Part shown: piece after piece, positions 34,584 to 44,594 of the stretch
Numbering within the stretch: the first letter of the stretch is position 1
How the letters are laid out: the number at the start of each line of letters is the position of its first letter
NCBI RefSeq assembly: GCF_006717145.1
Contig: NZ_VFQF01000003.1
Location: forward strand, 1,178,001 to 1,242,000
Reading direction: 5' to 3'
DNA length: 64,000 nt
Source: Humibacillus xanthopallidus
GTDB lineage: Bacteria; Actinomycetota; Actinomycetes; Actinomycetales; Dermatophilaceae
Notes under the pieces: generated by a model
The model's database searches: none
Told to the model about the DNA's origin: nothing
The model's input: the letters and a program-made list of their open reading frames with translations, nothing else
Translations under genes and position numbers: made by a program

Positions 34584-37500
34584 CGTTCCTCGCTCTGCGA
34601 GCCCCGTCGGGCTGCTGGGGTGTGGGGGAGGTACTCGCTGAGCGAGGGCTCGGTGCGACCGCCCGGCCCGGCGATCTGCTGGAAGTTGAGGGTGTAGACG
34701 TTGCGCCAGAGATCGACCGCCAGTCCGCCTGCCACGAGTCCCTGCTGGTGCAGCAGATGGGTCCCTGTCGGCGCGTAGATGTCGAGGTGGAAGTCCGACG
34801 GGTCGTAGCCGTTGCCGTTCTGGCTGAGGACGTAGAGGTAGCCGGCGACGTCGGAGCTCATCGAGAGGTGGACGACGTCGATGCCCTCCGGAGCGTGCGA
34901 CACGAGCGGGATCCAGTAGGGGGTCGGCGTCGTCGGGAAGGCCGGCACCGGATGACCGCCGCGGCTGAACGCCTGGATGCGCCGGTTGCCCGCCTCGAGG
35001 ACGAGGATCGTCTGGTCGGGTCGGATGCAGGTGAGGGCGGGGGCACCCAGGCGCCCGGAACCCGTGCCCGGCCCCAGCGGCATACAGGCCCACGGTGCTT
35101 GTGCGTCAGGGGTGCCCGCGGGAGCCAGCCGGAGGATCTGCATGTTGTCGGCGGATGGGTTGACCCCCACGACGTAGCCGTTCGTGTGGATGGCGAGCGA
35201 GGTCGGCAGGCTCGCGAAGCGGCCCCAGCTGGTGCCCGTGGCGAGGTCGAAGCGACGCCTCGGGTCGTCCATCGGCACGTCGGCGCTCGTCACGGCGGTG
35301 ACCTGCCGTAGGTGGAAGCCGCCCTTGGCGTCGCCCGACGGGTCGAGGAAGAACAGGCCGGGCCCGGCGAGCTCCGGACCCCCTTCGCTGGCGGTCCGGA
35401 GGTAGAGCAGCAGGGGCGCCTTGGAGTAGCCGGCCGGAGCGGTCATGTAGCCGGCTTGCGGCCACGTCGAGCTGGCGTCGCCGGAGACGGGGCGGAAGCC
35501 GATGTTCTGCATCGTGTCGAGCTCCGTGTCCAGCTCGGTGTCGGTGCCCTCGGCATCGACCGGCGGGATGCCGAGGCCCGAGGCCTCCCAGCCGTAGCCG
35601 AGGATGCCGAGGTCGTCGCTCAGGGTGATGGCGTTCAGCGCCTCGAGCACGTGCCCGCTCGGCCCGCTGCCGAGGCTCTCGGCCGTCTCGGTCGGGGCCT
35701 GCGCGCTCTCCTGCCAGGCGTAGCCGGCGCCGCCGGTGTAGGTCAGCACCTGGTGGTGGGCGTAGGTCGTCTCGGAGCTCAGCGGGTAGAGCTGCTGGGC
35801 CACCGCGACCCCGACGGACAGGACGCCGGCCTTCGTGTCGTTGATCTCGTTGGCCATGGACGCGGACTGGCCCTTGCCGACGCCCCAGCCCTCGGCGGAG
35901 AACATCGCGACGACGAAGGTGACGGTGCCGCCGACGGGCACGTCGTTCCAGTGGATCGTCAGGGAGGACCGGTTCGTGACGTCGACGGGTCCGGTCCACG
36001 TGCGAGTCGTGCTGTCGCTGAACTGCGCCGTGATGGCGACCGTCGTTGCGGTGGAGGGGAACTCGCCCGGGTGGCCGTTCACGTCCGCAGGGGTCAGGGT
36101 GATGACGGCGTTCATCGTCACCGTCAGGTCGAACTCGACCACCCGGGGTGACGAGATGACCTCGCCGATCGTCTGCGCGAGCTGCTCGACGGCGGCCTCC
36201 ATCGCCAGGGCCTTGAGCGCCCACCCGACGTAGGGGATCGCCTCCTCCGCCTCCTCGGCGCCGAAGTAGAGGGCGAGCTGCGCGGCGACGTCGGAGGCCG
36301 TGAGGACCTTCGTGACGAGCGAGCTCGAGAGCGAGATGAGAGCGTCCTTGAGGTCGGCTCCGGTGTTGGCGTCACCGGTGAAGATGTCCTTGCCGATGGT
36401 GTAGACCTCGAGTGCCAGACTGGCGAGGAACGGCACGTTCTTGAAGATCGAGTCGAAGAGGGTGTCGCTCTCCTCCCCGGCGGTCGAGATGAGCGCGTAG
36501 GTCGGGATCGCGAGGTCGATGACCGATGTCATCGCGATCCCGAGCCAGGCCGCCATGGGGTCCCACTCGTTGCCCGACGGCGTGCCGAGGCTGCCGACGA
36601 GGAGCCGGATCCTGCCGACCGGGCCGCCGTCGCGGGGCAGCGAGAACGTGAGGTTCTTCTCCGCCTGCGAGACGGGGATGCCGAGGAAGGTGCTCTCGGC
36701 GCCGAGGAGACCGGCGAACTTCAAAGTGTTGTCGCGGCTCTCGATGAGGTCGAGCAGCTCCTGGCCGAAGCCCGGGTCGATGCCGAGACTCAGCCAGGCC
36801 TCGACGATCGGCTTCATCGCCCCCTTGATGAGCTCGGTCCAGATGTTGTCGTCGACGACCATGGGGGTCTTGCCGTCGCCGTGGAGGAAGCTGACGAAGA
36901 GCGAGGTGTGCCGCAGGTAGCTGTTGGTCACCGTGAGGTCGAGGACGAAGTCGTCGCTGAGGCCGTTGACGGTGACGGCGAGGCCGTAGTTGGGCCCGCC
37001 GTCTGCGAGGCTCACATGGTAGCCGGACGCATTCGCGGCGACGAGCGCCCTTGTGGGAGAGACCCGCCCGTCGCGTGCTGCGAGAGCGTCCTGTCGGGTC
37101 GGCTCACTGACGTCGACGTGGCTCACGCCGGGGTCGAGGTGCCAGCGCGTGCCCTGCAGGGTGTCGTCGCTGTAGATCGCGGCCTTGGACTGCCCGCTCA
37201 CGGGCACCGCACTGTTCGCCACCATGGGGGCCAGCTCGTAGGTGAAGTACTGCTTGCCGTCGGGTCCGCGCACCGGTTGGCCGGCGTCGTCGACCATCGG
37301 CACCGGGTCGTTCCAGTGCGTGCCCATGGTGTCGATGGCGAGCCGCAGCCCCAGCAGGTTGGCGGCCGTCCCGATGTGGCCGAGCACGGTGTCGGCCGTG
37401 CTGGGGGTGAGCACGGAGACGCTCGGGTTGAGGAAGACGACGGCGCGCGCCACGTCGTCGAGGGTGTAGTGGTCGCCGTCGCCCGGAGTGGAGACGGCCA

Positions 37501-37828
37501 TGGCCGCCAGGGTCGGGAAGCCGTTCTTGTCAGGCGGCCCGAGCACGCGATGCAGTCCGACGACGGCGGGTGCCGCACGGACCGCCCGGGCCACGTGGGT
37601 CGGCGGGACCGCCCCGTCCCCGGCGCGCCCATCGGCCGCGTCGGCCCTGTCGAGCCCGGCCTCGGCCAACGACTCCGGCGTATGCCGTTCGAGCGGGTAG
37701 GAGCGTCCGGCTGAGCGCAGCGTGTAGTCGGCGGTGAGGTGCTCGTCCCCGAGGAAGCTGAGGTCGAAGTGGACGTCCTGGGGCTCGTTCGCAGGGCGCG
37801 GCTCCGTCGACGCAGCTGACTCGGACAT
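34580..37828 (-). CDS. 1,082-residue multidomain protein, unknown
   Basis: A large protein starting at ATG 37828 (AGAGG 8 nt upstream). I recognise no family. Visible parts: an N-terminal region (1-120) with charged repeats; a middle part (230-560) with hydrophobic stretches such as AWLGIAMTSVIDLAIPTYALI and FLASLALEVYTIGKDIF, possibly membrane-inserting; a beta domain (570-700) with alternating Val/Thr strands; and a C-terminal part (820-1060) with repeated short strands (ILVLEAGNRRIQAF, LYVLSQNGNGYDPSD, DLWRNVYTLNF) like an NHL/beta-propeller. No signal peptide. It is coupled to the pentapeptide gene by ATGA. The upstream divergent STAND gene lies behind a copy of repeat B. Confidence 0.75.
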   Translation of the reverse strand: MSESAASTEPRPANEPQDVHFDLSFLGDEHLTADYTLRSAGRSYPLERHTPESLAEAGLDRADAADGRAGDGAVPPTHVARAVRAAPAVVGLHRVLGPPDKNGFPTLAAMAVSTPGDGDHYTLDDVARAVVFLNPSVSVLTPSTADTVLGHIGTAANLLGLRLAIDTMGTHWNDPVPMVDDAGQPVRGPDGKQYFTYELAPMVANSAVPVSGQSKAAIYSDDTLQGTRWHLDPGVSHVDVSEPTRQDALAARDGRVSPTRALVAANASGYHVSLADGGPNYGLAVTVNGLSDDFVLDLTVTNSYLRHTSLFVSFLHGDGKTPMVVDDNIWTELIKGAMKPIVEAWLSLGIDPGFGQELLDLIESRDNTLKFAGLLGAESTFLGIPVSQAEKNLTFSLPRDGGPVGRIRLLVGSLGTPSGNEWDPMAAWLGIAMTSVIDLAIPTYALISTAGEESDTLFDSIFKNVPFLASLALEVYTIGKDIFTGDANTGADLKDALISLSSSLVTKVLTASDVAAQLALYFGAEEAEEAIPYVGWALKALAMEAAVEQLAQTIGEVISSPRVVEFDLTVTMNAVITLTPADVNGHPGEFPSTATTVAITAQFSDSTTRTWTGPVDVTNRSSLTIHWNDVPVGGTVTFVVAMFSAEGWGVGKGQSASMANEINDTKAGVLSVGVAVAQQLYPLSSETTYAHHQVLTYTGGAGYAWQESAQAPTETAESLGSGPSGHVLEALNAITLSDDLGILGYGWEASGLGIPPVDAEGTDTELDTELDTMQNIGFRPVSGDASSTWPQAGYMTAPAGYSKAPLLLYLRTASEGGPELAGPGLFFLDPSGDAKGGFHLRQVTAVTSADVPMDDPRRRFDLATGTSWGRFASLPTSLAIHTNGYVVGVNPSADNMQILRLAPAGTPDAQAPWACMPLGPGTGSGRLGAPALTCIRPDQTILVLEAGNRRIQAFSRGGHPVPAFPTTPTPYWIPLVSHAPEGIDVVHLSMSSDVAGYLYVLSQNGNGYDPSDFHLDIYAPTGTHLLHQQGLVAGGLAVDLWRNVYTLNFQQIAGPGGRTEPSLSEYLPHTPAARRGSQSEER

Positions 37829-37995
37829 GAAGCGACCTCTCCCCGAAGCGACTCGCCCTGACGGTGGCCCCACGGCCCCTCGTCGTCAGCCTCTCACCGT
37901 CTCTCCGAGCCCGTGGCGACTTGTCCTTTCTTTACCCTTGCCGCCCTTCGTCCCCTTCCGCGGCGGCGCCGTGCGGCCTTCGCCTGCCCACGTCG

Positions 37996-38067
37996 AGGCC
38001 AGGCGCACACCCCGGGGCCACGCGCACACGGCCTCCGAGGTGCGGCTGACCTCGAGGTGTGCGGCTG
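37996..38067 (+). repeat. island repeat family B, single copy
   Basis: Head of the family-B unit: CCTCCGAGGTGCGG followed by ACCTCGAGGTGTGCGG, a clear hairpin (ACCTCGGAGG against CCTCGAGGT). It lies between the divergent starts of the 1,082-residue gene and the STAND gene, in the 313-bp gap 37829-38141. The rest of that gap is T/C-rich (about 37865-37945) and contains no further signal I can name. Confidence 0.75.
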
Positions 38068-38141
38068 CGGTGAGCGACCCCGCGACGTGATCTGTGACCA
38101 AGATCCGGCTCGGGGCTCGAGGCCGGCGAGACGATGGGGGT

Positions 38142-41100
38142 ATGCCCGGCGCACAGAGCTTCAGGGTGTTCGTCAGCTCGACTTTCGACGATCTCGTCGC
38201 GGAGCGGGATGCCCTGCAGCGTGGGGTGCAGGGGCCGGACGGCCCGGTCGAGGGCGCGTTCCCGAGACTGCGCAGGCTGTGCGCCTCGCGAGGTGCGCGC
38301 TTCCAGGCCGTCGACCTGCGGTGGGGAGTGAGCGAGGAGGCCGCGCTCGACCAACGGACGATGTCACTCTGTCTGGCCGAGGTGGAGCGGTGCCGGCGAC
38401 TCAGCCCGAGGCCGAGCTTCCTTGCGCTGCTTGGCGATCGCTACGGCTGGCGCCCCCTGCCCTACGAGCTCTCGCCGAGTGCGTGGGAGCAGGTGCAGCG
38501 CGTCGCCGCGGCTGACGCGCAGCGCACGGCCCTCCTGCACCGGTGGTACCGGGTCGACGAGAACGCGCTTCCTCCCGTCGCCACCCTCCAGCCGCGCGAG
38601 GGCGACTGGCGCGATCCCGACCTCTGGGCCCGCGAGGAGAAGGAGCTGCGAGCGGTGCTCGACGGCGCGATCGGGCCACAGCCCTCCGCGACGGAGCAGG
38701 AGATCTCGGCGGGCCCGATGGCCGATGACACCGGACTGGGGGCGTTCGCGTTCCTGCGCACCATCGACGGCCTGCCCGATGACGCCGCTCCCTACGTCGA
38801 TGTCGTCGACGGACGCCGCGACCCTGAGGCGGCCGCCGCTCTCGCCGACCTGCGCAGGCGACTCACGGAGCGCATCGGCGACGGGGTGCGCCCCTACGCC
38901 GCCCGCTGGGTGGACGGAGCCGTCACCCGCGACCACCTGGTCGCCCTCAACGACGACGTCTACGCGGCCCTGGCCGCGGTCATCGGGGCCGAGCTCGACC
39001 GGGTCGAGGCGCTCGACCCCGTCGTGGCAGAGCGGGCGGCCCACGAGCGGTTCGGGGCCGACCGCGCCGCTGACCTGCGAGGGCGCGACGACGTCCTGAG
39101 CAGGGTGTCCGCCCGACGGGCCGACGAGCCCTGGCGGCCACTCGTCCTCTGGGGCGCACCGGGCAGTGGCAAGTCGGCGGTGCTCGCCGCGGTCTCGCAC
39201 CAGGTTGCCGCGGAGCATCCGGAAGCCGTCGTCGTCACGCGGTTCATCGGCGCGACTCCGGCGTCGTCGGTCGGCGGAGAGCTGCTGCGCGGCATCTGGT
39301 CGGAGCTGGGCGAGCACTACGGCGTCGACGACCTACCTCCTGGAGACGAGAACGACCTCCTCAGCGGCTTCCCCACCCAGCTCGGCCGGGCCACCCGCGC
39401 GAAGCCGTTGGTCCTGCTCGTCGACGGCCTCGACCAGCTGCCGCGCCGCGATGCGGCTCGCCGGCTCACGTGGCTGCCCGACGTCCTGCCGCCCGACGTC
39501 TGGGTGGCCGTGTCGACCCGGCCCGGCCCGGAGCTCGACCTGCTCCGCCGGCGACTCGGCGTCGACGCCCTGCTCGAGGTGCCCGGCCTGTCGGCCGACG
39601 ACGGGGAGGCCCTGCTGCGGCACTGGCTCGCCGCCGAGGGCCGCACCCTGACACCGCCCCAGGCGGCCATGGTGCTGTCGGCGTTCGAGGAGGCCGGCGG
39701 TATGCCGCTCCACCTGCGTCTCGCGACCCAGGAGGCCCGGCTGTGGTCGTCCTGGGTCGCTCCGGACCCGGTGCCGGGGAGCGTGCCGGGCCTCATCGAC
39801 CAGCTGTTCGCCCGCTTGTCGCGCGAGGAGAACCACGGCGCCGTGCTCGTCGAGCGCGCTCTCGGCCTGCTGGCCGCCTCTCGCGACGGCCTGACGGAGG
39901 ACGAGCTGCTCGACCTGCTCTCGGCCGACCCCGAGGTGATGAGGGACTTCGCCCGTCGCTCGCCCCGGTCGCCACGCGTCGACCGGCTGCCCGTGGTGGT
40001 GTGGTCGCGGCTCTTCGCCGACCTCGAGCGCTACCTGACGGCGCGCAGCGCGGACGGCACGGTGACGATCGGCTTCTACCACCGCGAGCTGGCCGACGCC
40101 GCCGAGCGCGCGTTCCTCTCCGGCGGCCGCGAGAGAGTCCGGCACGCGCAGCTGGCCGCCTCGTTCGACGCCGTCCGTCTCGGCCCTCAGGGCCTGTCGC
40201 CGCGGGTGCTCGCCGAGCTGCCGTTCCAGCTGGCCAGGGCCGGCCGGATCGAGCAGGCCCTCACCCTGCTGACGGACGGCGACTTCGTCACCGCCAAGGT
40301 CGGTGGGACAGGCCCGTCGACGCTGGTCGAGGACATCGACGAGGTCTCGCGACGGTGTGACCCCGCCTCCCCGCAGGCCGTGACCCTGGCCGCCCTGCGC
40401 GAAGCGCTCCTCCTGTCGATGACCGCCGTGACACGCGAGCCGGCGCAGCTCGCGGGCCAGCTGACCGGGCGGCTGCTGACGGCCTCGGACCCCCACCTCT
40501 CAGGCCTCGTCACCAGCCTCGCGCAGCGGGCGTCCGGCGCCTGGCTCCGCCCGCTCACGGCCAGCCTGACGCCACCGGGGGGTGAGCTGACGCGGATCCT
40601 CCGGGGCACGTTCTCGCCGGTCCGGGCCGTCGCGTTCTCGCCGGACGGGCGCTGGGCCGCCGCAGGCACGACCGACCGCAGCGTGCGGGTCTGGGACCTG
40701 GAGAGCGGGCTCGAGGTCGTGTCGTTCGAGGGAGCCCGCCCGAGCGGCAGCTTCGCGGAAGGCGCGGGTGGCGACACGATCGCCGCTCTGGCCTTCGCGG
40801 GCGACGACGTGCTCGCGGCCTCGGTCGATCGCTGCGGCTACCGCATCGACCGGCATACCGGGGTGGGCTCGATGGTCGTGCACGGCGAGACCGACAACCT
40901 GTATGCCGTGTCGCTCGACCCGCGTGGGGGCACCCTCGTGGCCGCACCCCGCGACATCTGGGGCATGGGGGCGAGGTCCGTCCAGCAGTGGAGCCTGAGC
41001 GACGGCCGTCCCGGCCCGGAGCTCGAGGGGGCGCTGTCCGGCGCGGAGGCGGCGAGCGACCTCATCGCCGTCAGCGCCGACGGCCGGGCGGCGGTGACGT

Positions 41101-43604
41101 GGGGGAGCAGCGCGCCACTCGTCCGGTGGGACCTCGTCGGCGGTCGGGCCGCGGGCAGCGAGCAGCTCTCCGGCGTCACGTCGCTCGCCCTGGCCGCGGA
41201 TGCCTCGACTCTGGCTGTCGGACTGGCTGACGGCACCATCACGGTGCATCGCACGGCCGACACCTCCGCACCTGCCACCACCCTCACCGGTCACGTCGGC
41301 GCGGTGCGGGCCCTCGTCCTGCTCGCCCCCGACCGGCTCGTCTCCGCCGGCGACGACGGCAGCATCAGGTTGTGGGATCTCGCGGTCGGCCGCGAGGTGC
41401 GCCGCCTCCTCGGCCACGGGACCGCGGTCCTGTCGGTCACCGCGACCGCGGACGGCCGGCGCGTGCTCTCCGGTGGGGCGGACGGCAGCGTGCACGTCTG
41501 GGACCTCGCGAGGCACCCGCTGGCCGTCAGCACCCCGGCGCCCCCACGGCATACCGCGGCGGTGACCGAGGTGGCCGTCGGCGACGACGGCACGGTTGCC
41601 GTCTCTCGGGCGGCGGACGGCTCAGCCCTGCGCTGGGACCTGCGCGCCGCCCGGGGAACGACGGTGGAGGCGCCCGATGTCGGTGGCGTCGATGCGCGCA
41701 CGCCGGACGACCCCGACCGGCTCGCGCTCGCGACGCAGCTCGACGAGCAGGCGCCCCGTTCGTCCGTCGACGCAACGCACGAGGTCATCGCCGCGGCGGT
41801 CTCGAGGGACGGCACCCGAGCGCTGACGTCGTCGACCGACGACATCCTCGTCTACTACCGCCTCAACGTGACTCGCGACGAGTCGCGGGTGCGGCTCTGG
41901 GACCTCGGCACCGGCCGGCGGCTGCGCGTGCTGTCGTATGCCGTGGAGTCGTCGACGTCGAACCGGCGGGCCCAGACGGTCGCGTGCCTCGCGCTCGACG
42001 CCACAGGGCGGCTCGGGGTCGGTGGAGGCGACGACCACCGACTCCGGGTCTGGGACCTCGAATCCGGTGAGGCGGTGGCCGAGCTCGACCTCGACTCCCG
42101 GGTCACCGCCTGCGACCTCTCGCCGGACGGGCTCACCCTCGTCGCCGGTGAGGCGAGCGGCCGGGTGCACCTGCTGCACCTCGAGGGGGGCCTACGTCCG
42201 GACGGGTCTGTCGAGCAGGAGCCTGGGCTGCCGACGCCGGTTGCGGAGCGCGCGCGGGACGCCGTCGATGCCGCGGACCGGCCGCGGCGGACCATGCTCG
42301 AGACGCAGCACCCGTGGGTCGAGGCCGTCGCGGCCAGCCCGGACGGCGAACGGGGCCTCACGGCCGGGTCCGACGGAGCCGTTGTCTCGTGGAACCTCGT
42401 CGACGGCAGGAGCCAGACGCTCGCAGAGCCGGGAGCGGACTGGGCGACGGCGGCGGCCTGGTCGGCCGACGGCCGACACGTTGCCGCCGCCTGGGCCGAC
42501 GGCCGGGTGCGCGTCTGGACCGCGGGCTCATGGCGGCTCGTGACCGAGACCGTCGCTGCTCCGGGGATCGTGTGCCTGACCGGGTGCCGCGACGACGACG
42601 CCTGGCTGGTCGGTGACAGCGCCGGCGGGGTGTCGCGCTGGGTGCCAGGCGGCGCCGCGCCGCTGCGGGTGGGGGTGCACGCGGGAGCGGTGACCGGGGT
42701 CGCCGAGCTCGGCGGGTCGGCGGTCGGCTCGGTGTCGACGGCCGGGACCGTCGCCGTGCACGATGCGATGTCCGGCCGGCTCGCCTGGTGCTCCGACCCC
42801 GGGGCCCCGGCCTGGGCGGTGGGCGTCGTGGGCGGCGACCTCTCTGTGGCCCGCGGCACCGCTCTCGAGCTGTGGGACGTCATGACGGGGCGGCTGCGAT
42901 GGTCGCTCGACACCGGCCACCGGTGCCCGATCACCGCCCTGGCGGTCCTGCCCGACGGGGCGTTGGTCGTCACCGCCTCCACCGACGGCGAGGTGCGGCT
43001 CCTCGACGTCGAGGCCGGTGTCGAGCTGGGGCTGATGCGCCGGCTCGGCTGGTCGGTCAACTCGCTCGCTGCACACCCCGACGGCGTCACGGTGCTCGTG
43101 GCCGGGCACAGCGGCACCCTCCAGCTGGTGTTGACGAGCGACGCCGTCCTCGAGGAGGACGAGACGCTGCGGGCCCGCTTCTCCGACGCGGAGTGGGAGC
43201 AGGTGCGTCGACTCCCGGGAGTCCTCTGGGGTTTCGTCGCCGCGGCCGACGGCAAGGTCCAGGACGCGGAGGTGGAACGGCTCACCCTCTCGGACGAGCG
43301 GCGCAGGGCCGTCACGACGAGCGCGGAGCGCCTGGCAGCGCGGCTCGTCGACGAGCACGACCCGGCGACGGCTCCGACGGCGTCAGGACCGCTGCCCGAC
43401 CCGGCGCTCGTGCGTCAGGACGACGAGCTGGGCCACTGCCGGGCGATCCTGCGCCGTCGTCTCGATGACGTGGAGTACGCCGAGCTGGTCGCCGTGCTCC
43501 TCGGCTCGGCCCGTGACGTGGCGGCCGCGTGCGGGGCGTTCCTGCGGCCGAAGGTGAGCCGCGAGGAGGAGGACGCGTTGACGACCCTGGAGGGGAGGCT
43601 CTGA
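38142..43604 (+). CDS. DUF4062-NACHT(STAND)-WD40 ATPase
   Basis: A giant 1,820-residue protein with the domain order of STAND sensors such as the animal NWD1 type. Residues 1-110: DUF4062 (FRVFVSSTFDDLVAERDAL), a TIR-like effector/adaptor fold. About 330-480: NACHT-type NTPase with P-loop GAPGSGKSAVLAA (about residue 340) and Walker B PLVLLVDGLDQLP (about 425), followed by a helical winged-helix region. About 815-1660: 14-18 WD40-like blades (e.g. FSPDGRWAAAGTTDRSVRVWDLESG), probably two propellers that sense the target. 1665-1820: helices with a TerB-like string GFVAAADGKVQDAEVERL. ATG at 38142. Such proteins oligomerise on ligand binding and cause cell death or defence in other systems; that role here is inference. 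Confidence 0.9.
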   Translation: MPGAQSFRVFVSSTFDDLVAERDALQRGVQGPDGPVEGAFPRLRRLCASRGARFQAVDLRWGVSEEAALDQRTMSLCLAEVERCRRLSPRPSFLALLGDRYGWRPLPYELSPSAWEQVQRVAAADAQRTALLHRWYRVDENALPPVATLQPREGDWRDPDLWAREEKELRAVLDGAIGPQPSATEQEISAGPMADDTGLGAFAFLRTIDGLPDDAAPYVDVVDGRRDPEAAAALADLRRRLTERIGDGVRPYAARWVDGAVTRDHLVALNDDVYAALAAVIGAELDRVEALDPVVAERAAHERFGADRAADLRGRDDVLSRVSARRADEPWRPLVLWGAPGSGKSAVLAAVSHQVAAEHPEAVVVTRFIGATPASSVGGELLRGIWSELGEHYGVDDLPPGDENDLLSGFPTQLGRATRAKPLVLLVDGLDQLPRRDAARRLTWLPDVLPPDVWVAVSTRPGPELDLLRRRLGVDALLEVPGLSADDGEALLRHWLAAEGRTLTPPQAAMVLSAFEEAGGMPLHLRLATQEARLWSSWVAPDPVPGSVPGLIDQLFARLSREENHGAVLVERALGLLAASRDGLTEDELLDLLSADPEVMRDFARRSPRSPRVDRLPVVVWSRLFADLERYLTARSADGTVTIGFYHRELADAAERAFLSGGRERVRHAQLAASFDAVRLGPQGLSPRVLAELPFQLARAGRIEQALTLLTDGDFVTAKVGGTGPSTLVEDIDEVSRRCDPASPQAVTLAALREALLLSMTAVTREPAQLAGQLTGRLLTASDPHLSGLVTSLAQRASGAWLRPLTASLTPPGGELTRILRGTFSPVRAVAFSPDGRWAAAGTTDRSVRVWDLESGLEVVSFEGARPSGSFAEGAGGDTIAALAFAGDDVLAASVDRCGYRIDRHTGVGSMVVHGETDNLYAVSLDPRGGTLVAAPRDIWGMGARSVQQWSLSDGRPGPELEGALSGAEAASDLIAVSADGRAAVTWGSSAPLVRWDLVGGRAAGSEQLSGVTSLALAADASTLAVGLADGTITVHRTADTSAPATTLTGHVGAVRALVLLAPDRLVSAGDDGSIRLWDLAVGREVRRLLGHGTAVLSVTATADGRRVLSGGADGSVHVWDLARHPLAVSTPAPPRHTAAVTEVAVGDDGTVAVSRAADGSALRWDLRAARGTTVEAPDVGGVDARTPDDPDRLALATQLDEQAPRSSVDATHEVIAAAVSRDGTRALTSSTDDILVYYRLNVTRDESRVRLWDLGTGRRLRVLSYAVESSTSNRRAQTVACLALDATGRLGVGGGDDHRLRVWDLESGEAVAELDLDSRVTACDLSPDGLTLVAGEASGRVHLLHLEGGLRPDGSVEQEPGLPTPVAERARDAVDAADRPRRTMLETQHPWVEAVAASPDGERGLTAGSDGAVVSWNLVDGRSQTLAEPGADWATAAAWSADGRHVAAAWADGRVRVWTAGSWRLVTETVAAPGIVCLTGCRDDDAWLVGDSAGGVSRWVPGGAAPLRVGVHAGAVTGVAELGGSAVGSVSTAGTVAVHDAMSGRLAWCSDPGAPAWAVGVVGGDLSVARGTALELWDVMTGRLRWSLDTGHRCPITALAVLPDGALVVTASTDGEVRLLDVEAGVELGLMRRLGWSVNSLAAHPDGVTVLVAGHSGTLQLVLTSDAVLEEDETLRARFSDAEWEQVRRLPGVLWGFVAAADGKVQDAEVERLTLSDERRRAVTTSAERLAARLVDEHDPATAPTASGPLPDPALVRQDDELGHCRAILRRRLDDVEYAELVAVLLGSARDVAAACGAFLRPKVSREEEDALTTLEGRL

Positions 43605-43957
43605 TGGGACTCGACACGCTGGCCGGCCGGACCCCGGACATCGCACTGACCGAGGCCGACCGCGAGGCGTTCGACCGGGCGAAGGTGCTGCTCTGCGAGT
43701 GCGAGGGCGACACGTCCTTCCGCGGCAAGGTCTACGCCGAGCTCGTCGAGGACGTCACCGGAGTCTCGCTCTTCGAGGAGTGGATCCCGCCGGAGGTGGT
43801 GCGGCGCATGGCCGCCGAGCTCGAGCGGTGCGACCCCGTCGAGGTGGCCGCCGGTGCCGAGTGTCGGTATCACGTCTCGCCCTTCGAGGTCGTCGAGCTG
43901 GGCAGGTTCTTCCGCCTCTGCGCCGACCGCGGGCTGGGTCTCGTCGGCTCCTGGTGA
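43604..43957 (+). CDS. small partner of the STAND ATPase, unknown
   Basis: A 117-residue acidic protein starting at ATG 43604, which overlaps the STAND stop by one base (TGATG), so the two are translationally coupled. It begins GLDTLAGRTPDIALTEADREAF and has Cys residues in VLLCECEGDTSFRGKVYAELVED. It is predicted helical, with no membrane span. I recognise no family. Being the only other gene between the two repeat-B copies, it may be a modulator, effector or antagonist of the STAND protein. Confidence 0.7.
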   Translation: MGLDTLAGRTPDIALTEADREAFDRAKVLLCECEGDTSFRGKVYAELVEDVTGVSLFEEWIPPEVVRRMAAELERCDPVEVAAGAECRYHVSPFEVVELGRFFRLCADRGLGLVGSW

Positions 43958-43987
43958 CCCGGTCGTCGGCGACTCAGCCGCCCACCT

Positions 43988-44060
43988 CAGGGCCAGGAGC
44001 ACACGTCCGGGCCACACGCATACCGCCTCCGAGGGGCGGCTGACCTCGAGGTGTGCCGCT
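43988..44060 (+). repeat. island repeat family B, single copy
   Basis: CAGGGCCAG...CACGCATACCGCCTCCGAGGGGCGG and ACCTCGAGGTGTGCCGC match the tandem units at 32.3 kb in the same order and orientation. It sits between the convergent small partner gene and the SLOG gene, closing the STAND cassette (37996-44060). Confidence 0.8.
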
Positions 44061-44072
44061 GGCACGTGACGC

Positions 44073-44594
44073 TCAGGCGCGGCGCGCCCGTACCCAGAGG
44101 AGCAGCACCCCACGGTCGGCTGCATACGCGACGATCTCGGCCGTCCCGCCCTCGCCGTGTGACCGCTCGCCGTCCCACACGGCGACGAGCACGTCGCTGT
44201 GGTCGACGACCCAGCGCCCTTGCAGGGCATAGCCGGCCGCGCGGGTCGTCGTCGCCGGCATCACCTCGACGGAGCGGGCCTGACCGAGGAGGGCGGCGAG
44301 CTCGGCCCGGGACTCGGCCGTCTCGAAGTCGCCCTCGTCGTCGTCGGCGGGGAAGGGCAGCACGGCCGCGAGGGTCGTGCCCGGCAGGGCGAGCACCTCA
44401 CGGGCGACGAGGCGGTCGGCGCCCTCCGCGAGTGACGACACGACCTCGAGCTGGGGAGGGCCCGCACCGTCATCGGCGTCCAGCAGCCGGAGTATGCCGT
44501 GCAGCCCGTCTCGCACGTGTCGAGCCACCCGCTCGGGGTCCCGGATCGTGCGGTGGCCGGTCACGCCGACACGCACGACGCGTTCGGGGCTCAT
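44073..44594 (-). CDS. SLOG-fold protein (nucleotide-sensor type)
   Basis: A 173-residue Rossmann-like SLOG protein (DprA/LOG superfamily). The N terminus has VVRVGVTGHRTI, then LEVVSSLAEGADRLVAREVL, LAAVLPFP and near the C terminus VLVAVWDGERSHGEGGTAEIVAYA, which carries the GG-T loop expected to bind nucleotide. ATG at 44594 overlaps the stop of the RyR-AAA gene (ATGA). SLOG proteins are proposed sensors or producers of nucleotide ligands in conflict systems; catalysis is not shown here. Confidence 0.8.
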   Translation of the reverse strand: MSPERVVRVGVTGHRTIRDPERVARHVRDGLHGILRLLDADDGAGPPQLEVVSSLAEGADRLVAREVLALPGTTLAAVLPFPADDDEGDFETAESRAELAALLGQARSVEVMPATTTRAAGYALQGRWVVDHSDVLVAVWDGERSHGEGGTAEIVAYAADRGVLLLWVRARRA

